64,000 bases of DNA. Source: Sinotaia quadrata (Eukaryota > Mollusca > Gastropoda > Architaenioglossa > Viviparidae). Each line of letters opens with the position of its first letter. Position 1 is the stretch's first letter. This document shows, in pieces, positions 12,601 through 27,800 of this stretch. The translations under genes and the position numbers were made by a program. The notes below the pieces were generated by a model, which was not told the origin of the DNA, ran no database searches, and saw only the letters and a list, made by a program, of their open reading frames with translations. Location: NCBI GenBank assembly GCA_028829895.1, contig CM054179.1, forward strand, positions 76,356,544 to 76,420,543, given 5' to 3'.

Positions 12601-13445
12601 AATTCTGCTTCCAAAAATGGTTTATTTTGCTATGCGAATTTTTTTTTGGCCAACACGAAACTTGTCTTTGTTGCATTCTCTTGTAAAGATGAAGTTTTCA
12701 CAAACACATCTTTGCTGTTGTTTCAACAATTTTTTAGCAGATCAGTGGCTTTCTTTTTGCAGTCCTTTGGGTTTAAACCACGCCTGCGTAGAACAAAAAC
12801 ACACTGATATTGAAGAGAGTGACTAAAATGATACGGTAGATATATTCATATCAGCACAGTTATTATTGTATGTAACAAGACTTGTGTGGCAGAGTAAATT
12901 TGCCTATCCCTAGTGAAACCGAGCATTGATGCACAAACAATCCTGTACTTAACAGCTTTAGAATTCAGCATCCAGATTCTACCACCAGTAGATCCAGATT
13001 CTACTACCACCAGTAGACTCTACTTCTGCTACCATTATGGCCACTGTTGTTACCTAGAAGCACAATGAGAAGCAGCCAGTTGGCAGATTGTTCTCTTCAG
13101 AAACTCTGGACTTTAGCTCTGACGGAGGGGTACATAACACTGTGCGTGGGGTGGATACGATTGATGTAAGCTGTAGTGCTTGCAGTCAGGGATGTTTGCG
13201 AAGCCAGGGAGGTGTCTAGTCTTGACGAGAATGGCACAGTTTTACAACTGATGAATAAATTAGTTAATAAATTCATTGTAAAATGTAGTTTCTGTTAATG
13301 TATAAGTAGTAATAAATTTAATGTAAATTTTAAATTGTGTTAACGTATAAAGTTAATAAATTCTGTACTATTCTTACCGGCTCCTGCCACCAAATTTCGA
13401 TGAGTCGAAGCTTTATGACAAGGTTCCAGCCAACCTTTATCGGAT
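9624..13445 (-). CDS. 3' exons of an unknown membrane-anchored protein gene
   Basis: Three candidate minus-strand exons, 13378-13445, 11607-11688 and 9624-9703, join in phase (0, then 1) and end at a TGA at 9624-9626. Donors are CCG|gtaaga and ACAG|gtaagt; acceptors are tttattcag, ttgtgcacag and tttatttacag. All three are near 50% GC in roughly one-third-GC surroundings. The joined 76 residues include VGWNLVIKLRLIEIWWQEP, then AGETLPDGMNYIICAG, and end with a hydrophobic helix VIALCSAYIVVFFLWHLV before the C-terminus. That tail would suit a single-pass or GPI-type anchor. I do not recognise the family. The first exon starts in phase 1, so more exons must lie upstream; none is obvious within 8 kb. 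Exons this short could partly be chance. Confidence 0.4.
10119..10452. repeat. 37-bp minisatellite, 9 copies
   Basis: The unit begins ACACATGGAATAAGTCTAAG and is nearly identical in eight copies; the last is diverged. It lies in the terminal intron of the minus-strand gene candidate. Confidence 0.97.
11712..11977. repeat. 53-bp minisatellite, 5 copies
   Basis: The unit begins GATATAAAACCTTGACGTTT, and the copies are almost identical. It sits just upstream (minus sense) of the exon at 11607-11688. Confidence 0.97.
12885..12912 (+). repeat. Interspersed repeat end, copy 3
   Basis: TGTGGCAGAGTAAATTTGCC and the following eight bases match 50929-50956 at 26 of 28 positions. It looks like the terminal part of the same element family as 9046-9094. 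Confidence 0.55.
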
Positions 13446-14834
13446 CTGAATAAACACCGTACACCTTTCAAAACAATGCTGGGCTTTTAACTCATGAAAC
13501 AAAGTACAGCAATGAGTTTCAGCAATGAGTTTACTGCAAATAAACATTCCAATCACTACTTTTCATAATAAATACTTTTATGTTCAAAATGTAATGCCAT
13601 CACAAGGTGGGTAGTAAGAAATTAGCAGTAATAACCGAAGAATTAATTGAAGTATTACTGAAACCTCGGTTCAAGGTTAGTTAATTAGTCCTAGGCAACA
13701 GTAATAAGTTAATGATAGATGTAACTATGGATGATATATTGCAAATAACAATACAGTTTCTTGTGAAAGTAACAGTGATAAGGGGCACAAGCAGTATATA
13801 CGGGTTAGTATTTGAACAAATGATGTGAATGCAGTGCTAGATCAATTACATTGGTAAGAAATATAAAATTTAATAATACGCTAATCATACTGGCTCAGTA
13901 AAATGAAGTTTTCTGTAAAATTATCTAAATTGTATTCGTTTTAAAAAAAAAAACTATGTTCTTTCTTTCTTTCTTTCCCCCAACCCCCTCATCCATATAT
14001 CCATCTATCCTCCAATTATCCATCCATCCATCCGTCCGTCTGTCTGCCTGACTATCTATCTATCTATCTATCTTTTTCTATTTTCTATTTCAGATATCCA
14101 TGGCTATTTATAAGATCTGTGTATGTATTTTGATTATGATAATAAGTAAAATGTATTTTTTTTCTTCAAACTAACTTCAGTATGTTTTATGACATCTTAG
14201 GTAATTAACAAGAAATGTGCCATTCCTCGGAAACCTTCATGACGTACTATAACATTAGATTTTATTGTGCTTGAAGAAATTTAATAATCAAAAGCCAAAT
14301 CTGTGCAGTGCTATGATCCCCAGTTTCTTCCTACCAAGATGCATGCAGTAAATACGTAAAACGTTTGCAAATTTTACCCGTTTCTAATGGAAGCAATAAC
14401 AACTTCACGCCTACTTCTGTCATTTTAATGTTTTTGACTACCTTAAGGCACAGCATGCAACTGTTATATGAATTAATCAATTCTAACATCTACCTGTTTA
14501 ATATTTTAATTTCTGAAAACTATCTAAAGTTTACACTGATAATCTTTTTTTTAAAATATATGAGCACTTATGTATTCACAGTGGTACCCCTTGAATTCCA
14601 ATCAGAAATGAGATAACAATTTGAAAAATTGATGTCAACATAATTTATGGCTTCAGACTGAAACAGTACACGTGTCGGCTTCAGAATCAAACACTGTATA
14701 TAGTGAGACAAGCAAATTGATCAGTTGTTTTGTTGAGAGATGGCAAGATTGAAATATACAGGGATATGGCCTATTGATAATGCAGACAGGCGTCAATTTG
14801 TTCACATGTCACTAGAGGTTTTAATTAAATCAGG

Positions 14835-15090
14835 CAAAGTCTCACAATCCAGGGCAAAATCTCCACAATCCCTAATGAAGTCTCCTCAATCCTGGAAATG
14901 TCCCCACAATCTATAATCCCGGCGAAGTCTCCACAATCCTGAAGAAGTCTCAACAATCCTGGAAAAATCTCCCCAATCATTCTCTGCAATCCCTGACAAA
15001 CTCTCTGCAATCATTAACTTTGTCTACACAACCAGTAGTAAAGTTTCCTTAGTCCCTGTCAAGGACCACACAATCCATGGCAAACTCTCT
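14835..15090. repeat. Degenerate short tandem repeat (TCTCCACAATCC-like)
   Basis: Variants of AAGTCTCCACAATCCYGG recur about every 15-30 bases with many changes. Confidence 0.6.
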
Positions 15091-16213
15091 ACAATCTCTG
15101 GCGATGCATATGGAATTATCTCGGCACACAGTATGTCGGGTACACACATCAAGTTAGCGGGCAGATCCAGTCACAAGCAGAATCAATTACACCTAAAACA
15201 CCAGGCAGGTGGCCAGTACGAAGTAAGAAGTAGCAACCAGTTGTATCATTAATATAATACCAGGGAGCACTGACTTAATATTTCGTTCACCTGAATTCAA
15301 CCTCACACAGATTACTGACATGCCAATACAGATTTATACTTGTTATTAAAACATTTTTAATTAAAAAAAAAATAATCAATCTTAAATATAAATGATAATA
15401 TATCTGGAAATTTACAAGGTCTGTGAAAAAAAAGAAAAAAGAATCACACTCTCTGGTACGTTATACCACTTTGATCTACTTCGTGCTGATGACACTAAAA
15501 TTAATGTGATAGTATGACCTTGACAAAATAATCATTTATGATTCGATCTGACGAATGTTGCTGGCTTGCCAATTTGTTTACGTCTGTGGTCATCAATTTA
15601 TCCATAAATATACAGTTGTCTCTATAGGTTGTACATAGTTATGTACTTTCCAGTATTATTTTATATTTGCATTGTTAGATTCATTATTATGTTACATAAA
15701 TTGAAACAAATATTAGGCATGCATTTTTTCATTGTAAAATAAATTCCACGACTATAAAACGTATAAATATAAAGAAATTATTGTACACCTACATTAACAA
15801 ACTGCAAACATATATATTCGCGCATGTATCATTATCTACGTATTCATTACCATACTCACTATGATCATCATCTAAATTTTGTTGAAGTGTAAACTCATTT
15901 CGCCACCCATTTAGGCACGTCCTCCATGATAAATAGTTTTAAATTCAACAGACAGCTTGTTTGAGTTTCGTTTACTTAGAACTGTTACATAACATTGACT
16001 AAATCTTCAACTCAAAATATATATTATATTTATTTATAATGAAAAAAAAGGGCCTTGTTAAGTATTTATAAGTATGGTTTTTTTTAACAATTTTGTGAGA
16101 TACATTAAGAAATAGCACTCTTGTATATTTAAATGTGCGAGAGTGTGTGTATGTGTGAGTGTGCGTATGACGTGTGCGTGTGTATGTAAGTTTGTGGATG
16201 GAGGTGGGTAGGT

Positions 16214-16216
<3 letters not shown>

Positions 16217-16260
<44 letters not shown>
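16217..16260. repeat. (GT)n microsatellite
   Basis: About 44 bases of pure GT, embedded in a longer GT-rich stretch (about 16140-16325). Confidence 0.97.
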
Positions 16261-16264
<4 letters not shown>

Positions 16265-17089
16265 TGTACGCTTGCATGTTTGTGTGCGGCGCTGAAAGGG
16301 ATTGCCCTGTGTTTGTGTGTGTGTGTTTGCGTAATTCTTTATGTTCAGCTTTGAGTTATTCCAATATCGTGCAATTATTATTATTATAGACTATAAATAA
16401 TAATAGGGTAATGGTTCAAGCTATTTTGTTAATTTGATGCTTTGCTTTAAATAGCTTAATATTAAATTTTTAATAGCGAAAGAAAATAATTAAGATATAT
16501 ATTTTTTTTAAATTTAATTTCGTCTCAGAGATAGAAAGGCAGAAATACACATAGACCGAGAATGCACGGGAAAATTGCAGTTAGACAAATCAATGACTTC
16601 ACGATTAAGATAAAGTGATTCCTCCCCCTCCCCCCCCCGTTCTCTGAAATTCACCAGAATCGTAACACGCCTACATCGATCTTTAAGAGATAAGTGACGT
16701 CACAGCATGCGTGCTTTTCTTTAGGACTCGTGCACCAACAGTGTGTTGTTAAAAATAGCGTATCAGACAACCCCACTGGGCTGAGAAGAAAAATATTTTC
16801 ATGCGAAAATTTTACTTTTGGTTTCAATTCTCGTCTTCTGATAGAGTTAATTTTTATTGCGAAATACCGTTTGGTTTCGTTTTGATATATTTCTCGAAAC
16901 AAACTCTAGAAGAGGAAATGTTACATGTATATGTTTTTAAAATTCGTACTGACTTCAGAGCTGGTAAGTATAAAAATATGGCAAGAATATTAATTTTATT
17001 CGGGTATACAATCTTTCTTCTTCTTCAATAAAAAGAATTCTCATACCGCGTGTTACCTTCACACCAGTCTTTTCATTCCTGTTCTTGGC

Positions 17090-17395
17090 TTGTATTTTGT
17101 GTCTGAATACATGTATCCTCCTACTGTGTATGTTTATGTCCTTAGCTTGTATTGTGAAAGTGGATACGTGTATTGTTCTAATGTGTATGTTTATGTCCCT
17201 AGCTTGTATTGTGAAAGTGGATACGTGTATTGTTCTAATGTGTATGTTTATGTCCTTAGCTTGTAGTGTGAAAGTGGATACCTGTATTGTTCTAATGTGT
17301 ATGTTTATATCCTTAGCTTGTATTGTGAAAGTGGATACGTGTATTGTGCTACGGTGTATGTTTATGTCATTAGCTTGTATTGTGTCATATGAAGG
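17090..17395. repeat. 57-bp minisatellite, about 5 copies
   Basis: The unit includes TGTATGTTTATGTCCTTAGC and TTGTATTGTGAAAGTGGATA. Because 57 is a multiple of three, frames stay open on both strands; I read these as repeat artefacts. Confidence 0.92.
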
Positions 17396-19110
17396 GGAAT
17401 TCTCACACATATTTTTTATATAAATGTTCATATTTTCATCTGTAATTTTTAAATGAGATGCTATTTGTATTTGTATGATTAAAAATATTTTTTTTAAAGT
17501 TTATTTTTGGAAGTAAAGTCCACACTGGACAAGGGTGAAGACAGAAATTAATCTGTTGAATGAGAACTATGGTAGGGATGTTGTTATTGTCCAGTAAAAC
17601 ACTGGAACCTGGATCTCTAAACAATAGCATGGCAGCTTAAACATTAGATCTGGAATCTTGGTTTTGGACTTGGTCATGCAATTTTTATGCTGACGTAATT
17701 GCAAACTTGTTTGCTGACAGATCGTGGGTTGGAAGGTGTGAGAAAGTCGTGGATTTTAATTTGATTGGATCAGGGGTGAGTATGGGTAGAGATGGGTGTG
17801 GTTTAAAGAGTAATAAAACCAGAATATAAATTCGATTCCTCACTCTTTGCAGAACAACTCTTTGGATGAGTGTTGAGACTGAGTCCATCCCTAGCACGGG
17901 TTGTATATGGAGCAGGAGACCCTTGGCTATATAAGATAAAGACGTCTCTTTATGCTGAAGGTAATGTCTTTTAGGAATGTTATATTGTTTGAAACATGTT
18001 TAACCTTCAGTTTGTCTTGCAGAGGCATAGGCCAAAATCAGTATTTATTAATATAGTAAATTGCAGTATACTTATGCTCTGCAATTACTTTTGCTTCAGT
18101 CTTTCTTTTTGTCTCTTTCTTGGTTCTTTTTTTGTGTGATCATATTCTGAAATCTATGATGAGGGTTTTGGGTGCATGATTCTGATGTATTTATGCCATG
18201 TTTTATTAGAGCGTTTACCAGCATGATGTACCTTGTGCCACCATTTTGAAGCTGAAGTTAAGTCTTGATTCTGATAGTGACTAGAGGGAGGCTTGAACTT
18301 AATCAGACTTTTAATCCCAAAATCACTGTTTGATGAGAAATTAGTGCATAATGTATTCTGCTGATTTTTTTAATTTGTTGAACTTTGCTTTTTTAATTTT
18401 TTTAATTGTTCAGCCTTGTGCATCTGTTAATGAAACGTGAGTTCGTTGTACTTTATTATAATTTGTATTGATAGTCTCATGATTTTCTCTTGTTCTCAGT
18501 CCATCTCTACATCTATTTATGTACCTATTGTATAAAATTATTTCTCGGTTTAATAACTGAGTGGGGGCCATGAGTCGAATTGACGTCGGCGCACTCACAT
18601 ATCGACGAAACTTTTGCGATATGCATATATAACCAGTGTCCAATACTCTGCATCGACACTTGTAGATGTCTTGTATCATAAATAAATGCTAATAATGATG
18701 TGATTTATTACTACAAAGTCACCTCAGAGTACAGCAGTGACATGTTATGCTACTGTGCATGTTTATTATGTTCTTATCTTGTATTGTGTGATTGAATATA
18801 TGTAACGTGTCACTGCTCATGTTTATTAAATATTCTTTAAATAATTATTGTTTTGCTGTACATGTTTATGTGTTGCTGTATGAATTTATTATGCGTTAAT
18901 ATAAATGTTCTTTGTGTTTTTGTATATGTTTATTAATTGTTACTGTGTTTAGATATGATTTCTGCATAGTTTTGTATTAGGCGTTACTGTACATATTTAT
19001 TCTGTGTTTATTATTGCGTGCTATTGTTACTGTTGAAATATAAAATGAAATAACCAAGCCCGTAACTTCTTTAATACATGTGCATATATTTATTTCATAT
19101 TGTTATTTAT

Positions 19111-19352
<242 letters not shown>

Positions 19353-21269
19353 TCAAATTCCGTCATAAAGATTTTAGATTCACTTGTATTTTTCAAGAAT
19401 CTGGCTGGGAAGTTGTGAAAGCGAAAAGTGAAGGCGAAAAGCTGTGTAAGAATGTATGAACGTGGAATTGTGATAAGCAGAAAATGAATGGATGTATGAA
19501 TGAGCCGGAGCGGATGAATAGATAAGTGTAAACTGAAGTGATTGATAGAATGAATGTAGGTTCAATGAAGTTAAACCTTCAACAGTCTACACGACCTAAA
19601 TAAATGACGTTGTTAAAAATTGCCTATCTTAACGGGAATCGATATATGTATGAAAAACCTCGATCATAAAGTTTAGCAGCGAGCACAAAATTCTATTATG
19701 AGTAGGTCGCTCCTCTCTTTAGAAACAAAACCTATATACAATTGCAAAGGCAAATCGCGGTCGACTAGTGTAATTAGAAAAATTCTATGCTTTGTTTATA
19801 TTAGTAATTTTTTGTGTTCTTGGGCTGACGTGTCCCCTAAATGAATGCAAGACAGGTTTGTATGGTTAAACTTATATGAGTCTCGTCATTTGGATTGTTT
19901 GAAGTGAAAAAAATTCGGTAGAACTTTAGTTGTGGTGCTAAGAGTGTAAGAGTCATTCCCTGTGAAGCATAGTGAATCCAAGTGTTAGTCGGTCTAGCTC
20001 TTATTAGGGCTATGCTGACTAGATAGTATACAAATAGTGTGATCAAGGAAATATTATTTGGATAAATCAAGGGGACACGTGTACTTCCATGGACTGGAAA
20101 ATTTCATCGACAGCCGGCACTTGTCTGGCTGATAGTGAATTTAAAACGTTTCTTACTTAAAAGGTGCCCCCAAAATTAAAGAAATGGACTGAGTGAAAAA
20201 GCCATGCATCCTATTTTGGTAAGCGTCAAAGAAATATGTTTTATTCATTCGCGATAAATAAATATTTCATAAAAGAAAAAAGAAAAATAACAATTAATTC
20301 AGTAAGCAAATCGACATGTTGTCTAAAGTTTAAATGCACCTCACGTCGAAACAATGATTGGTTATGGTACTCATAATGGCGGAGATCTCGCGAGGATTTC
20401 GAGATTAGTGAGGATTTCGTTGAAATCCAAGAGATTGACAGTACAAGAATAGGATAAGCTTTAATAAGTTTATTATAGGGAGAAATTGTGTAAATATAGC
20501 AGTGTACAATACTGTAAAATATTAAATTACATAGTAATTTACAGAGAGTGATGATCTTTTTAAATGAAAGTTTAATTCAATTATTTTTAGTCATCGAGTG
20601 TAAGTGCTGTGATAGAAATAATGAAATAATTAATCCTGTGGGAGTAAATTACCAGTGCGGCACTAGAACCAAAACTAATCCTATATGAGTTGTACTAACG
20701 GCTTCATCCTACGACAATTCATTCCTACCCTTATTCTAGGTCTTTCTTCATCTGAGCATGTAAATAAATTAGATAAACCTGCTGACAATTAACTGCTATG
20801 TTTTGTTTTTTATTTTTGTTTTATCACACGTGGCTCATTTACTACACTTAATACCGCGTACGCTATGACTGACCATATTTCTTTAAGAATATATACATTT
20901 TTTAAATACTTTTCTCATTCTGATGCTTAGTAAAATATTTGATTCGTTGCTAACGTTAACATAAGAAACAGCATCTACGCTTTAAGCTTACATGTTCAAG
21001 ACGACATGTTTATTGTCTGAATATTTAAGTGTTGACACATTTATTGTGTGAATCTAAGTGCATATATATTTCTGGTCTGAAGTAAAGAAATATAATTCAG
21101 TCAGACAGTGCGTGTGTGCGTGCTGCAATTTATTTTACTCTTAATACCAATTGAAAGTTAAGATAAAACCATTTGAGCAGTATGTTTGTGATTATAGCTC
21201 AGCAGGAAGACAAAAGAAAAACAACATTGAGTGTGTCTTGGCCTTACCTTTTATCACAAGTGACAAAAT

Positions 21270-21819
21270 ATGGCTGCACAGTACACAGTCGTACAGTCTT
21301 TAAAGGAGTGCCGATCAGCTGTCAAGGAACTAGAAAGAGAGTCGGAAGTAGCGGTGGATGCAGAGGGCGTAAACGTGAGCGTAACAGGGCCCTTAACTCT
21401 CCTACAAATCGCCACTTTTGGTGGATATGTTTATCTCTTTGACGTCAAAAGAGAGCCCCGATTGTTTGAAGAAGGTGGATTGAAAGAGTTCTTGGAAAAC
21501 TCATCCATCGTAAAGGTGGGCCATTTCTGTAATCAAGGATCAATAGTTATTTCTTTTTATATTTTTATATATATATAAATACTAGCGTATAATTAGTTTT
21601 GATTGTTTGATTGATTGTTTGATTGTTTGATTGATTGATTGTTTATTGATTGTTTGATTGTTTGATTGATTGATAGATTGATTGTTGGATTGATTGATAG
21701 ATTGATTGTTTGATTGATTGTTTGGTTGATTGATAGATTGATTGTTTGTTTGATTGATTGATTGATTGATTGTTTGATTGATTGATTGATTGGTTGGTTG
21801 GTTGGTTGATTGATTTTTG

Positions 21820-21873
<54 letters not shown>

Positions 21874-24800
21874 TGGATGGTTTGCTGAGTGAGTGAGTGA
21901 GTGAGTGAGTGATGCTACATTTTATAAGCCAGTGTTTTATCACCTTTTCTTTTAGTGTTAGTTTTTGCATATTTGTTGTTTATTTGTTTTTTTGTGTAGC
22001 CATTTATTCTCAGAAGTTTCACTAAGAGCAAGGAGAATTAAAATACAAACATTCTTTGGTAATGTAAGACTGAGTAGCGTTCACTTATAGCCATTAACGA
22101 ATTTGTTTTAGTGGAGCACAACGTTTGAAATATTGACCTATGACCTTCGATTAAGACTATTATTCTTTATCAGAAAAATCTTAGCGCGTTCGGCTGAAAT
22201 TGATTTTTGTTTTCGATGTGCGTCAGTTAAAATCATGGATGCAGAAAACAGAATACTAAGGGCCACAACTCTTCACTTATCGTTTTTTCTGCTGGTTAGG
22301 AGATTTGTACTTGACACTGTTATAGATAAGGCAAGGTAATGATACTATACTAGTGACAGTGCTGATAGTAAAGGGAGAGATGTTTTACTAGTGACATGCT
22401 GATAGTATAGGGAGAGATGGTATTACCAGTGACAGTGGTGAAAGCAAAATGGTAGAATTAGTGACAGTGTTTATAACAAAGGCGCTACTACTAATGACAG
22501 TATTGATAGTAAATAGAAGGATGGTCTTCCCACTGATAACGCTGATAGGAAGAAAGCTAACGCACGAAATCGGCCTAGGCCGGAAGCGCTCCATATAAAT
22601 TAAGTAAGGAAAAAATCTATTAAAAAAAATAATAATATACTTAGTAAAATCCCGATTTGTCGCTTCGTATTGAGAAAATGTGTGAACACGTGACATTGTC
22701 CATTCCATTCTACCTGCTTAAATAAAGCGACTTTTTGAACGTAATGGGGACAACATTCGCGTTAACAATGGCAATCTAAACCTGACGCGTAATAGGGAAC
22801 CAGTGTGTGTATATATATGTGTGGGTGGGTGGGTGGGTGTTAGTGAATGATACTTTAGTACAACAATGTTAAATCGTGTAATTTTCCCCCTGCCCCTGCA
22901 AATAAAGGATATCTACGTTAACTATTTTCTCTTCCTATTCGACAGGTGATTAAAATCATCTTTCATAGAAACACTGTCACATTTTACCTCAAGCGTTGTT
23001 TGTATTTTTTGTAAATGCCATTTAAATTATTTTTAAAGTGTGTAAAAAATTATTTTGCAATTCAATTGACAATCTTAATAAAACAACAGTAAAGTTTATA
23101 GATTCGTCAACTATGTAATCCTATTTCCTCATATGTTAAAATCTTGTTCCACTAAAACAATTTTCACTTAATGATTACTTACCTGTATTGTTATACGATT
23201 GAAAATCTCTCGATGAGCATAATCCTGTGTTCACTTTGGGAATCTTGACATAGCGTATTTGCTTACTATATCTTGTCAAGGTCATGAGTTCGAGTAAAGA
23301 CGATTTTGGAGCTCTCCGCTGTCAATTTAACGTTTCGCTCCGAGGCGTGTTTGATATCCAGATAGCTCAGATGGAACTCGACAGGCGCAAGGGACGACAA
23401 CTCCCAGAACGTCTTAAACTGGAAGACATTGTTGCAGAGTATTCTAAAAAGAAGGCAGAATTTCTCACTGAGGGGAAAGATGCTCTTCGTGTAAGTTTAT
23501 TAGAGACTATAGCTTACTGGGTGCCCGATCAGACAGCTTGAGTGGTTGCTTGATTTGAGAAATATTTGAATATTTTTGAAGAAAGGGAAGGTGGGATATA
23601 TCTGTTTGAATATTTGTTTGTAAGCAATGCTGGTAATTGTTTACCGTAAGTAATAGTGTCATGTAAAGGCATGTGGCTCTCTTTACAGTACTGACATTTT
23701 AATTTAATATTTCTTAACTTTGTGCAGAAAAAGTGGAACAAGACTGATGGGGAATATTGGGACAAACGACCTCTGACCGAGGAAATGATTCAGTTCGCTT
23801 GTAAAGTTGTCACCGTTTTAGTACCGGAAGTGTACACAAAACAGAAAAGGTTTGTAAGCAAAATCATATAAGGCAATACGCCAAAATTTGAAAAGCAATT
23901 ATATGTAATTGCACTGTTTAATCATTCAGATATAAAAATAGTTCAAATGACGATTAGCATTTCGCTCTCGGTCCAAAACATCCGTCCACACAGAGAAAAT
24001 TAAAACCATTTATAGATGCAAACATTATAATATTACAGCTTAACAATAAGGAGAATAACCTTTAGGTTTGTGATTTTTCATCTATTTATTGACAAGGTAG
24101 AATTTTGGCAGAAACAAAAAGAGATGGAATGTAAAACAGTCCTACAACTCTATAAGGTATTCGTGCTTTTGACAGACTGAAGACTTTATGTAACAATTAA
24201 ACAAAATTAGCTTATAAAATCGCTAAATCTACGACAAGTCAACACTGTATATTTGCAGAAAGGCTTCATCCTTTAAAATAAAACAAAACAAGTAAGTTAA
24301 CAAATCTAGGGAGAAGATGTCAAAACAATAACAAACAAATATATGTCTCCGATTAAAAAGAAATCCTCTTTGTTTAGTTTATTACATAATCACACGAGGC
24401 GATCTGCTAAGACAGCTACGGAGTCCCATATTGTAAGGCTGTTAAATATATGCGGACCTCTAACCACAGGATATTTTCTAACACGTGCAAATGTCTTCAC
24501 AGTAAACAACTAATAAAAATATATTCTTTTAAATTTGATTCTTCGAAAAGCATTGTCACAAATTCTTCTGGCATATTTGGTTAAACTTAACAAATTTCTG
24601 GCATATATTGGTTAAACTTAAAATTTCTGATAATAATTATCTCTCCATCAAAACAAGACATTAAAGATGATTTCACTGAATGTTCAAACCACTCCGTATA
24701 AGTGCAAAAACTTTATTATTTTCCTTTTTAAAATAAAAATAAAACTTCCCTAAAATGCTTTATCCATATTTTCTTAAATAATTGACTTGGATTATCATGA

Positions 24801-27800
24801 TAATGCCCATTTTATGACGTTCTGTTGTTGTTTTTTCTTTTCAAGCAACGCAATGGCACCAGAATTAGTTGTTCCATTATGTTTATCTTTACAACAACGT
24901 ATTAGACCTTAATAGACCTATAAATATTTGAGAATAGCAATGGGATTGTAACGGAGTAGGGGAGGGGGGAGGCAACTGATCTAAATGTGTCAGATTATGT
25001 CCCCAGAATGCTAGAACGTCACGGCTTGATGGAACAATTCCAAGAGCTTGTCCGGCAGGACACCGAAGGGAAACTGGACAAACGTATTACCAGCGCCAAA
25101 CACAAAGAATGTGATAAGACAACGGTCAAGATCCTAAAGGATTATGCAAGAAAAGTTACTGCCAGGACCACCCTTGCAGACCTAGCCGAAGAAAAGGTAT
25201 TCGATAAAGAAATCTTCATATGTTGACTCGCGGAAAATCATGTCTTAAAATGTTTGGTTAGAAATAACAAGACAATTCTGTGGGATGCTGGACCCAAAAT
25301 TTATTTAAAGTTTCTTTAGTGAACTGCGTATACTAGATGTTATATTTACAACAATGTATTATTTTAACTTTTTAAGACCTTACATCTGTGTTCATTTCAT
25401 TAATTTAGAACTTATATATCAGTATTATAGAATTAATTTTAATTTATTTAAATATTATATCATTGTTCATTTTGATATCTTCAAATTTGATACCAGTATT
25501 TATTTCAACTTTCTTGATCAAATAACAATAATAATTTTAATTATTAAAATATATGCATTCATTTAACTTATTAAGGATTAAATTATCGGTAGTCATTTAA
25601 CTTATTTGGACCTTACAACAGTGCAGATTTAATGTATTAATGTCTTGTATCCGAATTAATTTTAACTTGGGTATATTTTATATCAGTATCTTTTCAATTT
25701 AGACTTTATGTCAGAATTAGTTTGTTTTGTATATCTACGTCAGTGTTCATTTGGTTTATGTATGTCTTAATTTCGTTTATTTATACTTATGCCAGTTGTA
25801 ATTACGTTTGTTTACGTGCTTTGTCAGTGCATGCATTAAAATAACTCACTTTTAGTTCAGTATCAGAATTAGTTAATTTTATACCACACCGTATCCCAGT
25901 AGTCAGTTAACTTATCTGTATCCAATACCAGTATAGATTTAGCTGGTGTTTGTCATATCAGTTCTGAGCGAACTTATTTCGATGGTATAACAGTTCTGAA
26001 TTGGAATGTAAATAAATCTAGATATTTTTGGTGCTGTCTTCCTCTTCGGATTCTTAAAAGTTTAAAATTAACCCTTTTTTCTTTCTAGTGATTTCAAATG
26101 TATCTACACACATCACACTACTCACGTAAGTAATCACAGCAGGTCAAATTAAATTACAACGTTAATTAAATTAAATGAACTTTTCTTTGCAGGATGTGCT
26201 TGCTGCGCTCAACCAAGTGAATCTGAAATATAAATACTTTAAAACCCTTCCCCAGTCCATCTTGGACCTAAGGCTCCAGTTCTTCAGATCAAAACTTAAT
26301 GACATAGAAGAGGAACTAGTGCAAAAGGTTACAATTGTCAATGTGGCACTCTGTTTTTCTTCATTAACATAACGACGCCATCATCGTCAACAGCAGTAGC
26401 AGCATCGGCTTTAGTAGCATTAATAAAATTATCTATATTAGCCTTAGGCACTTGTATCCTTGTGAGGGTACGAGAGGTAGCCTCCCAACATTTAATTCAT
26501 CTTTAGATCCTCGGGACTTCAAAACACTGTTAGGCTCATCAGAGCAGATCTGACTTTCGATCTCGAGTTTTGCATCTACCCGATAGCTCACTTCATGCGC
26601 GGAAACTCTGGCGATATTATACAATTTCGGCCGACCTAGTAGGTCAGGTTGTTAATAGTTCGCCAGATATATAGAGCACGTGACCAGCTGATCAGGTCTG
26701 TCTGTCTTTGTGCGCACCAAAATCAGCATCAAAGATCAGAGATGATCATGCTGTTGCCTAAGGGAACACTACATGAAAAACTCTTCCAGACCTGTACGGG
26801 TATAAAGATTTTGCCGAAAAATAATCAGTCAGGATGAACTTACCTTTAAAATATGTAGAGTAGCTACTTGTGTGCAGTTTGCTTATTCATTTATTTATAT
26901 TTGTTATTTTGATTCATTCTTTTCAATTTATTCTTACACTCTTCCATAATATACATATATATTTTTGTATATATGAATGACGTATGTCTGTTGCGTAAGT
27001 TAGTGTTTTAGTGTCTGCATGAAATTTAGGGAGTGTTCTTTGTTTTAGAATCGGCATTCTATTGGCACCTTGTATACCAAGAACCTGCCATTTCTTTGTG
27101 CCCTCTTGAGCTATCTGCCGACCAATGCCAATAGATTCAAACTCCAAAGTCTGTGCTGTGCCAGACAAGACACGTTCGAAGACTTGCCAAGTTGTCACGG
27201 TCAACTAATAGCCAGCTCCAGCAAATCTAAAAAATATATATAAACTCTGCATAATACAGTTGATACTAAACAAAAATCAAATAATCAGAACATGGTAGCA
27301 TCGTGAAGATTTTATAAACATCCTTGTGCCACCATTACTTTATTTCTATAAAATTTTAATCTATCCCTAAAGTTACAGGTATTTGTGTTTTTACTTTATT
27401 CGTATAAAATTTTAATCTATTCCTAAAGTTACAGGTATTTGTGTTTTTACTTTATTCGTATAAAATTTTAATCTATTCCTAAAGTTACAGGTATTCGCAT
27501 TTTCTTTTTTTAACTGTTTGTCTCCGTCTATTATGTCAGGTTGGGATTCGGGGTTCGTAGCCATTTATGTAATTAATAATCTTTCAAATATTTCAATTCT
27601 CGCATATTTGTAATGACTGATGAAACTGAAGTGTGGTTGCTATGATACGGTTTAATTGTTGATTCAGACTTTTCTAATAATCCCACGCCATAATCGCCAT
27701 CAACTAAATACATCATCAGTATTAACTTCATCACTGTAACATCGTCAACACTACCTTCATCATTTGCATCATCATCAACATTAAATCGATTCATATGTAT

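Noticed and set aside
21516..21578. Continuation of EXD1 exon 1 through VGHFCNQGS
   Set aside because: It reads into intron and a stop; splicing after Lys82 to exon 2 restores the motif II alignment (KVMSSSKDDF).
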